The notes below the pieces were generated by a model, which had not been told where the DNA came from, made no database searches, and saw only the letters and a list, made by a program, of their open reading frames with translations. From positions 186,957 to 216,149 of the forward strand of contig NW_003120953.1 of assembly GCF_000003605.2 (NCBI RefSeq): a stretch of DNA of 29,193 nucleotides. The letters are read 5' to 3'. Made by a program: the position numbers and the translations under genes. Positions 23,801 to 29,193 of this stretch are shown here, piece after piece. Every line of letters begins with the position of its first letter. The first letter of the stretch is position 1. The DNA is from Saccoglossus kowalevskii. Taxonomy: Eukaryota; Hemichordata; Enteropneusta; Harrimaniidae.

Positions 23801-26800
23801 AATTTATCAATAACATTATTCACTTTAGAAATGTTAAATATTTTTCTTTGCTCTATTAGTAAGTAGCAATATGTGCACATGGTCATAATTAGTTGCATTT
23901 GTAGGATCCTCTGTACAATTGTTTGTTTTACATGCACTTCTACAGTAATACGATATTGTTTACATAATGAGTTTTCCCCAGACCACAATAATCCAGTCTG
24001 ATGGCTGTACTCGTAAAGCCTAGAATGTGATCTTTTGCTTGTTACGATACTCGTATTTGGGTTTATTTACTACATGTGAGAAATTTTTAATAATGTATGA
24101 TATTGAAACTGCTTATGTTAAAGTTTCATTCCCACTTTGCTTGTGGAAAGCAGCACCAATTGCATTTTCAATCAAATATACAGTCAGCTGACCTGTTTAT
24201 TATATAAGCTTCATAATTTTTGGTGTAGCATATAGAGTAGAAATGAATCGAAAAATGATTCACTAAAAATATGACTTTTCATTTTTGATTTTTAAAGCAT
24301 AACCCATTATATTAAGTTCTTGGAATACATAAAAGTTGATTTAAATATAGCAATTATACAAGTTTGTAGTGTCCAGATCCCCAACACTTGTCAGACTCTT
24401 TTACTGTAAAATTTAATTTTGCTATTTTCGTTGAAGGAATGATTCATGAAAATAAAATCCAGCGAATATAGATTTTTCACGTAAATCTTACATTTAACTT
24501 GTCTAAAATTACTGACAATTATAAACACCATACAAAACAACCCCAAAAGTCTTTTCAGTAAAAACGAATTCTAACTAAAATAAAGTGTTTTACAGTACAC
24601 CATATACTGTGAAATACTTTATTTTAGCTGGAATTAATTTTCCCTGGAAATGCATTTTGCATGGCATTTATTTTCACTGCTTTTTGATGAGTTGTATGTG
24701 AAATACAGGAAAAAAAGTATATTCGCTTGATTTTATTTTCATGGAATCATCCCTTCAGCGAAAACAGCGAAAATAAATTCCAAGCAAAAATAAAGAAATC
24801 TACACTATTAGAGTCAGAGTACATTGGTTATGATACTTTCAGTACATGAAGTTGCATGCTGGGAAAGCCTACTTACCAAGGTGAAAAAAAATACATCTTT
24901 CCAAGGCTGTTTACCCGAATGAGTAATGAGACTATAAATACTGTTATAGTCCGATTTATAATTCCCCCTTGTGTCACAGCCAGGAATGTGAGAACTAGAC
25001 ACAGGATTGGAAACTTCTTTTGAGTATTTTTGAATATTACTCCATCCTGCTTTCAGCAGTATTCTAAGACTCAATTGAGAAAAGTTTCCAGCCTGCAAGA
25101 CATCAAAATAAACCACGAATTGATTATATAAGCTATAAGCTGTTTTGAATCATTAAACCTGACAATTTACTGTAAAACTAGTTTTTTTTTTAGAATTTAG
25201 CGAGAGAGCTAATTCGCTAACGTTGCTAGTAATTTCATTATAAATTCAAAATGGCGGCCAAACAACATCTTTTTCTCCACACACACACTTTGTAAACACA
25301 GAAAATGTAATAATCTGGAGCGCTTCCTTATTACACTTGACAGTTTTTCTTTGTTTTTATGGAGGTGATAACTGCGTATTTGTTTTGGCAGGCGACCACA
25401 GTCACTCTACCACAGTCACTCTAGAGTGACTGTGAGGCGACAGAAGTATTGTGAAAACAGAGATTTGCTGAATCAACATTCCGCTATTACGTCATTTTAC
25501 CACAATTTGCTAAAATAGTATGTTGCTTTTTCAACATGTTTTACAGTATTCATGATGACATGAAAAGTCAGTAACTGCCATCCATAGGACTCGCCAGGAA
25601 TATGCTGCACAATGATTTATGTACACAAAATTGCTGTTGTGGAAAAGATGTATATGAAAACAGCTTTGACAAGATGTTAAAGTTGTATTCCCATTTTGTT
25701 TTTTTTTACCATATGTGTGGAACACATCTACTGATTATTATGACCATGAGAATTTAAATGATCAAATCAGTTGCTATGGTAACAAATCCTAATTTATTTG
25801 AGCACTGAAGCTAGCCTGGGCTAGAGGTCGTGGTGAACTTAATTGTTATTGTCACTCAAAGCCATTTTTTTACTTCATTTTTGAAACAGCTTCTATAAAT
25901 CCAATTTCAGGATCCTGTTTCAGATTTCTAATAAATAACAAGCCCAAAGCCCTTAATAAAACCAACAGGGTTCAGTGACAAGTATTCTGCAGAACTTACA
26001 ATCTGAGAATGCAACTTTAAAGCTAAAATTCACTTCTATCATTATGTATCAATTTTTAAATGCACAGCCTGCAATGGGGGGATAACCCTTACCTGAGACA
26101 GAAATGGCCATAGAGGGCACTCTATATAATGATACGATTTCCAACTTTCTTGTTGGCATTCTACACTGCAGTATCTTACATGAGTACATGTACAGCAACT
26201 GTTGAGATAAATAAATAAATTGAATTTTGCGATAAAATGGTGTCGATGCATTTCTTTTATTCTTTCTTTTCCATAAAATACCCAGTAGGTATGAAAACAA
26301 AATTGGGCCCTCCATATTTTATGTTTATGGTTCATTTGTGCATATCAAACTTTCCAAAGAATAAACTCATAGTTGCTGTTGACATCGAAAGTAAAGTAAG
26401 TAAATAACACTGAATAAACGGCAAGGTAAATACTACGTCAAATGAAAATAAACACGTATTGCATGCATGACTTGAACCGGCACTCGCGTACCGAAGATGT
26501 GTAGTGATGTGAAGCTAGACGATTAGGTGCCGTACGTGAGCACCGGTTTGAGTCACGCATGCAGTACATGTTTACTTTGATTTGACGTAGTATTTACCAT
26601 GCTGTTTATTCGGTGTTATTTGCTTACTTTCCCAAGAATAATTACGTAATCACTTGTTACATGCAGATTGTAAATAACTAATGATATATCACAGGTAGTG
26701 TTCATTATGTTAGATTGTTGGATAATTATCAACTCCAGGAGAGTTAAATAATTAATTCTAATCATAGTTGAAGACATACTTACGGAATAGGTGCAACAGT

Positions 26801-29193
26801 TTTTCGTACGCAGTGGTAACACCGTGTATTGTAATGAGATGGCAACAACACACAACCATACGGCTTTTCTTTAATAATAATTTCACCACGACATATGGTT
26901 TCAGTGGCCTGGAAAAAACATTTAACATTTACAGCGATATTTCAATTTCATGTAAACGTACTGCATTTTACATATGTTGTACACGTTCCATGGGACCCAT
27001 CAAACACAATGTAATGACCACAGCCCTTAAATACTGAGATGAATTCTGGGTAATCCAATCTCCCGAAAAAAAGACGTGCAAGAATCATGAAATTCACCAA
27101 ATATGCACAGACTTGACTCACCAGAATATAACGTCCTTTTTCTCCGTGATTTGTCAGTTTAACCGCTTTAGATGCATTGGACAATAATTTAGACTCAACA
27201 AACTTGTCTTCTCCACTACTAGCACCGTCTTGGGAGCTTGACGATGATGTTTCAGGTTTTGTTGAATGGCTGTGAAAAAGAGGACGATCGATTCAAGTGG
27301 AAGTTATCCAACAATTATTGACTGATGAATGCAGTTCAGTAGCGAATCGTGATTAAATTCAAAACATCACAAAGAATAATTTGTAAACACAAACCACAAC
27401 CAAATTTGTCGATCAGTATTTTTCAAATTTTGACTTTGTCCCATCTGAGTATTTTGGAAGGATAGGTAATTTTGATTTGTATTGCGTGCAACTATGTGTT
27501 TAGGAAGTGTAATGTTCACGAATGTTTAAGTTCTTAGAAGCATCCTGATTGAATCTCTGATTAAAATCTTAGGGAAACCTTGCTAGTTTTGGATACCATA
27601 GAGGGCGCTGTTATCATAAATTAAAGCGACACTGCCAATAAATTGGAAACCTGAGAAGGGTTTATTCTTCCTTAATCTTATGTTGTTTCTCTAAGCTGAT
27701 GGGGCTAAATGGTTTAAAACATAACAATTAATTTGAGAACAAATGTGCACCATGTTGAATATCATTAAATCTTACCTTGTATCATCAGTGTTACAACGTA
27801 GAAGTAACTCCTCCAAAATATCTAAATAAATAAATAATTTTAAAATATAATAAAATTATTATAAAATCATCGGTGAACAATTAATGTAAATTTTTAGATG
27901 CCGAAGTGTCAGTCGTTGAGCAGCGTCAATTAGAATACAATTTAAATAAACATTGTTTTAATTATATGTTCAAGTCGAATAGAAGCGGAGCGCCTCTGTG
28001 ACATCAAAATAACATGCATGGATGAAAGAGATGTTATTCGAATCGACAACTGTGTTTGGATGTGTAGTCGTTCGTCTAGAATATCGTAAAATCTCTCAAA
28101 AACAAAATCTTTATTGATTGACGACTACAGATCAAAATGACATCTGCGCCTTGAACGGCTATCAGGTCACCTATTTACGTCATAGAAGCGATTCATCACC
28201 AGAGGGCGCTATTTATGGGAAGGTATCCTCGGGGGCGGCCATCCGGGCATTTTCTACCGCCTGGCAACCTTCGCGGTGAAAACAAAGACCAAAAACTCAC
28301 AGAAAATGGTACTTTGCGATGGTTGTTGAGAGTGCCCTGAACAGTGTAACAAGATTAGCCCTACGTGTGTAACATATATGAATTTGGTTGTTCAGGATTA
28401 CTTCAAAGTTGAGTTTGTGTTGTTTTCTCGAGTTTTCCCGGCTCCACCGGCGTTCCACAGCAGCGCGCACAAAGCCCATAAAAATACGTGGTACAGTGGT
28501 GCGCGTCTTAGCAACGTAGAACGTCTGTGACGTAGCTCCGCCCCCGAGGATACCAGTATTTAGTGAGTTTCTGTTAAATACAACAGAAAGTTCTCTCCCA
28601 TGATGCATTACAATATATGTTGCAGTAACCTACTCAGTAGTCCGAAATTTGAATTTCGCTCAGCCTTCCTTTAGACAAATAACTAGTATATATAATTAAG
28701 AGAACACAGGCAGAATTTATTGCACCAATGAATAATCAACACTTCAAGTAAAGACGAACTTAAGCTATCCCGCTGGATTGTTGGAATTCCAGAATTCACG
28801 CAAGTCTTGTTTTTGTGGTTTATAATGCCCCAAATCAGAGATGGTACCGGTATTTGACAGGATTTTTGTTGATTTTAGACTTGTACAGTCCCACTCTACT
28901 TCAATAATATTAGACAATAGCTTGCATTATAATGCATTGTAAATGTTGCATGTGTGACGCAGATTTCGGGACGTGACTGCGTTGTGTGATTTTTTGTGTT
29001 ATAGACTTCTGCGATCACATAAAATAAATAAATAACAGAGACGGGGCTTCAATGCTCCGGAGGTAGTGGAAAGTTCTTTATTCACTTGCGACATCATCAA
29101 TGGCAATTCCTGCATAGAATGACGCCATATTGGGATCAAAAAGTAAAAATACGGAAGAATACATTAATACAGAATTCTCACTTGACAGGTTGT
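17700..29193 (-). CDS. SMYD4: SMYD4: SET and MYND domain protein 4 (multi-exon, 5' end cut by window edge)
   Basis: Join, in transcript order: 29193-29182 (partial), 27821-27776, 27269-27122, 26908-26784, 26198-26093, 25092-24877, 23691-23195, 22932-22859, 21903-21668, 19720-19651, 18663-18550, 18452-18329, 17835-17700. Every junction is GT-AG and every phase agrees, giving about 630 residues without a stop. The order is SET-N, MYND finger, SET-I with an acidic insert, the SET core NHSCTPN, post-SET cysteines, then a helical TPR-like C-terminus. This is the SMYD4 layout, and many segments resemble vertebrate SMYD4 as I remember it. SMYD proteins are SAM-dependent lysine methyltransferases; SMYD4 is linked to transcription and heart development in vertebrates. 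The vertebrate protein is about 800 residues, so roughly 200 N-terminal residues (the first TPR block) lie beyond the window. A small extra exon in the 1947-bp intron 21667-19721 cannot be excluded. Family assignment is very secure; the exact exon set is strong but unverified by transcripts. Confidence 0.93.
18329..18452 (-). CDS. SMYD4: SMYD4 exon: C-terminal TPR, conserved GHEL motif
   Basis: A 124-bp exon with acceptor TGTTTTTATAG and donor TTG/GTAAGT. It reads NYHYAAKYLKLSI, then LYGEDSIEIGHELYKLAQIL. G-x-x-S-I-E-x-GHEL-x-KLAQI-x-FN is the strongest conserved block of the SMYD4 tail. The intron before it is only 97 bp. Confidence 0.95.
18550..18663 (-). CDS. SMYD4: SMYD4 exon: C-terminal TPR helices
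   Basis: A 114-bp exon with acceptor CATTTATAG and donor TTTG/GTAAGT. It includes CLSTLHKAYKIQQSVLYKHN and LAETEDCLALCYASFG, two amphipathic helices typical of a TPR repeat. The run A-x-x-E-D-x-L-A-x-x-Y-A-x-x-G matches the vertebrate SMYD4 C-terminus in pattern. The minisatellite lies in the intron just upstream. Confidence 0.92.
18763..19425. repeat. 40-bp minisatellite, about 17 units, with higher-order pattern
   Basis: Tandem array inside a SMYD4 intron. The core of each unit reads GATTGGTTAATGCTGAGC, followed by a variable part containing CATGATCTACA. Units are 39 or 40 bp; the 39-mers have GCCATG where the 40-mers have GCACATG. Four recognisable monomer types alternate: A (GCC, CACAAC), B (CACAGC), C (CATGAC) and D (TAAG or TTAG start). 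The order is A-B-C-D-A-B-C-D-B-C-D-A-C-D-A-C-end, so the array evolved partly by duplicating three- and four-unit blocks. A degenerate extra unit can be traced at 18722-18762. On the gene's own strand nearly every unit shows TTAACCAATCACA, a good CCAAT box. Confidence 0.95.
19651..19720 (-). CDS. SMYD4: SMYD4 exon: first C-terminal helix
   Basis: A 70-bp exon with acceptor TTTTTCACGCTAG and donor AAG/GTAAGA. It reads KIENARQLFRVGKTLIGDKN then KVK. It joins the post-SET exon in phase 0 and the next exon in phase 1. The position and helical character fit the V-x-x-A-x-x-L-L-x-x-G helix opening the SMYD4 C-terminal TPR-like region. Confidence 0.87.
19816..19962. mobile_element. Short MITE-like inverted-repeat element in SMYD4 intron
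   Basis: The left end (19816-19831) and the reverse complement of the right end (19947-19962) match at 15 of 16 positions (AATAYTTGCTCTATTA). The element spans 147 bp with no coding capacity. It shares the CTCTATTA word with the element at 8901-9066. Confidence 0.6.
20022..20104. mobile_element. Truncated copy of the TACTGTAAAATAC MITE family
   Basis: It starts TACTGTAAAGTACTTTATTT like the full copies and keeps the AAGCGAAAAT word, but is only about 80 bp. Its core is a hairpin: 20033-20046 pairs with 20060-20074. Probably an internal deletion product in a SMYD4 intron. Confidence 0.6.
21668..21903 (-). CDS. SMYD4: SMYD4 exon: post-SET zinc region
   Basis: A 236-bp exon with acceptor CTATATGCAG and donor GAG/GTAATA. 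It continues CYG with PRVSDMFRDERLKVLRDQYY and FTCKCMFC, the post-SET C-x-C-x2-C that closes the SMYD active site with zinc. A second cysteine-rich part (LRCPRC, GQCCNFDCHHSW) follows, as in other SMYD4 proteins. Confidence 0.95.
22859..22932 (-). CDS. SMYD4: SMYD4 exon: end of SET
   Basis: A 74-bp exon with acceptor TTGTTTCAG and donor ATG/GTAAGT. It reads YDGNQLTIRATEMIKKGGEV then LHCY, with the Gly of the following YG split over the junction. This is the end of the SET core: strand, I-x-x-G-x-E-hydrophobic turn, and CYG before post-SET. Confidence 0.95.
23195..23691 (-). CDS. SMYD4: SMYD4 exon: SET-I, acidic insert and NHSC core
   Basis: The longest exon: 497 bp, acceptor AATTTGCAG, donor GG/GTGAGT. 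It starts with helix TSILLSTLVTKL. A stretch of roughly 70 residues rich in Asp, Glu, Ser and Asn follows. It then returns to conserved sequence: VLLHHLLQLRCNVHAVTE, QQIRIAVAVYGTASMLNHSC and TPNV. LNHSC-x-PN is the SAM-binding/catalytic SET motif and is intact. The acidic stretch is longer and more charged than the vertebrate equivalent as I recall it, and is probably disordered. Confidence 0.95.
24402..24597. mobile_element. MITE, TACTGTAAAATAC family, inverted copy
   Basis: A 196-bp element with TA at both ends. It aligns to the element at 5731-5934 in reverse orientation (GAAGGAATGATTCATGAAAA and AATAAAATCCAGCGAATATA correspond to the complement of its right half). It lies in the SMYD4 intron 24876-23692, seven bases from the next copy. 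Confidence 0.8.
24605..24807. mobile_element. MITE, TACTGTAAAATAC family, forward copy
   Basis: A 203-bp element starting TACTGTGAAATACTTTATTT and closely similar to 5731-5934 along its length. The right terminus is worn (AAAGAAATCTACACTA instead of the expected pairing end). Together with 24402-24597 it forms a large imperfect palindrome with the same ends facing each other. Confidence 0.8.
24877..25092 (-). CDS. SMYD4: SMYD4 exon: SET-I helical region
   Basis: A 216-bp exon in phase 0 at both ends, with acceptor GATGTCTTGCAG and donor TTG/GTAAGT. It includes SQLSLRILLKAGW, and then PGCDTRGNYKSDYNSIYSL, which matches the characteristic SMYD4 motif around GCD-x-x-G-x-Y-x-x-x-YN. It ends in DVFFFTL. 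The exon encodes part of the insertion between the split SET halves. Confidence 0.95.
25411..25434. repeat. 24-bp perfect palindrome with flanking partial copy
   Basis: CACAGTCACTCT followed directly by its reverse complement. A direct copy of the left half (CCACAGTCACTCTA) lies immediately before it at 25396-25409, and GGCGAC/GGCGAC-like words flank the whole. It lies in a SMYD4 intron. Confidence 0.85.
26093..26198 (-). CDS. SMYD4: SMYD4 exon: second half of MYND zinc finger
   Basis: A 106-bp exon (one base finishing Pro, then 35 codons) with acceptor TATCTCAACAG and donor CAG/GTAAGG. It reads CCTCTHVRYCSVECQQESW, then SYHYIECPLWPF. With the previous exon, all eight MYND ligands are present: C-x2-C, C-x2-C, C-x3-C and H-x3-C. 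MYND fingers bind proline-rich partners and pack against SET. Confidence 0.95.
26393..26630. repeat. Long fold-back repeat with tRNA-like promoter motifs
   Basis: Arms 26393-26493 and 26530-26630 are inverted copies at roughly 85 percent identity, mostly differing by transitions, around a 36-base loop. Both arms carry a B-box-like word of RNA polymerase III promoters: GGTTTGAGTC on the plus strand (26545-26554) and GGTTCAAGTC on the minus strand (26469-26478). An A-box-like TAGACGATTAGG lies in the loop (26516-26527). This suggests a tRNA-derived SINE that became inverted-duplicated, or a fold-back transposon. It lies in a SMYD4 intron. Confidence 0.8.
26784..26908 (-). CDS. SMYD4: SMYD4 exon: SET N-terminal strands and first half of MYND
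   Basis: A 125-bp exon with acceptor TTTTTTCCAG and donor CC/GTAAGT. It reads ATETICRGEIIIKEKPYG, which fits the SET pattern A-x-x-x-I-x-x-G-E-hydrophobic-x-x-E-x-P. It then gives RCYHCVRKTVAPIP, supplying the first C-x2-C zinc ligand pair of the MYND finger. The final Pro codon is split with the next exon, so the intron interrupts the zinc finger. Confidence 0.93.
27122..27269 (-). CDS. SMYD4: SMYD4 exon: Ser-rich linker and start of SET
   Basis: A 148-bp exon after acceptor TTTTTCACAG, ending CTG/GTGAGT in phase 0. It begins with a Ser-rich, disordered-looking linker (HSTKPETSSSSSQDG) and continues into LLSNASKAVKL and GEKGRYIL. LSNAS followed by KGR and a hydrophobic strand is the first beta-strand of the SMYD4 SET domain. 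Confidence 0.9.
27776..27821 (-). CDS. SMYD4: SMYD4 exon: linker before SET
   Basis: A 46-bp exon with acceptor TTATTTAG and donor AAG/GTAAGA. It reads ILEELLLRCNTDDT with split codons at both ends; the last becomes Ser with the next exon. It is a leucine-rich helix between the N-terminal TPR block (outside the window) and SET. It is too short to identify alone, but phase and position make it convincing. Confidence 0.75.
28201..28210 (+). promoter_or_regulatory. CTCF-like motif
   Basis: TCACCAGAGGGCGCT (28196-28210) fits the CTCF core CCASYAGRKGGCRSY at all but the first position. It is the best of several AGAGGGCGC words in the window (see findings). It borders the CpG-rich block. Confidence 0.4.
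28222..28554. repeat. CpG-rich block bounded by a 17-bp perfect inverted repeat
   Basis: GGTATCCTCGGGGGCGG (28222-28238) is perfectly complementary to 28538-28554, 299 bases later. The interior is unusually CpG-rich for this window. It could be the ends of a small DNA transposon, though no target-site duplication is visible, or paired binding sites in a promoter-like region. It falls in the first visible SMYD4 intron if the edge exon at 29182 is right. Confidence 0.7.
29182..29193 (-). CDS. SMYD4: SMYD4 exon fragment at window edge
   Basis: Twelve coding bases followed by a GTGAGA donor. They would read Asn-Leu-Ser plus one base of a split Asn codon. The one-base overhang fits the two-base start of the exon at 27821, and the joined NLSNILEELL resembles the stretch just before SET in vertebrate SMYD4. 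The intron would be 1360 bp. The evidence is short, so this rests mainly on phase and position. Confidence 0.45.

Noticed and set aside
26042-26335. Reading the 97-codon ORF as a stand-alone protein
   Set aside because: Only 26093-26198 is coding; the rest is intron on both sides of the second MYND exon.
28297-28608. 103-codon minus-strand ORF ending at a GTGAGT donor, as first SMYD4 exon
   Set aside because: Joined to the next exon (27821) its phase is wrong and gives a stop after a few codons. Its sequence does not resemble the TPR region.

Overview
This is a piece of nuclear genome from an animal, most likely a marine invertebrate such as a hemichordate, another invertebrate deuterostome or a lophotrochozoan. 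The species cannot be fixed from the sequence. The evidence is an AT-rich background with local CpG-dense patches, one multi-exon gene with GT-AG introns of about 0.1 to 2 kb, a decayed CR1/L2-type LINE, and many short TA-flanked inverted-repeat elements (MITEs). No bacterial, organellar or viral gene organisation is visible.

The only gene that can be named with confidence fills the right part of the window on the minus strand: SMYD4 (SET and MYND domain containing protein 4). I assembled twelve solid exons (17700 to 27821) plus the last 12 bases of a thirteenth at the right edge (29182-29193). All splice phases agree. The joined product covers the first half of SET, the complete MYND zinc finger, an acidic Ser-rich insert, the NHSC SET core, the post-SET cysteines and the C-terminal TPR region, and ends at a stop at 17700-17702. 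A poly(A) signal lies about 100 bases beyond. The N-terminal TPR exons and the promoter must lie beyond base 29193.

The SMYD4 introns hold most of the unusual DNA: a 40-bp minisatellite with higher-order order of its monomers and a CCAAT box in nearly every unit (18763-19425); two MITE copies placed head to head (24402-24807); two further small MITEs (19816-19962, 20022-20104); a 24-bp perfect palindrome (25411-25434); a 238-bp fold-back with tRNA-type B-box motifs on both arms (26393-26630); and a CpG-rich block bounded by a 17-bp perfect inverted repeat (28222-28554).

Left of SMYD4, 14998-16416 is a broken LINE reverse-transcriptase and C-terminal ORF (plus strand) with a nested insertion. 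The CpG-rich stretch 13550-14660 carries two possible small minus-strand genes I cannot identify. A second CpG-rich stretch (10250-11170) looks like a promoter or first-exon area for a minus-strand gene running leftwards. From 1 to about 10200 I see no convincing exon, only three MITEs and AT-rich unique-looking DNA.
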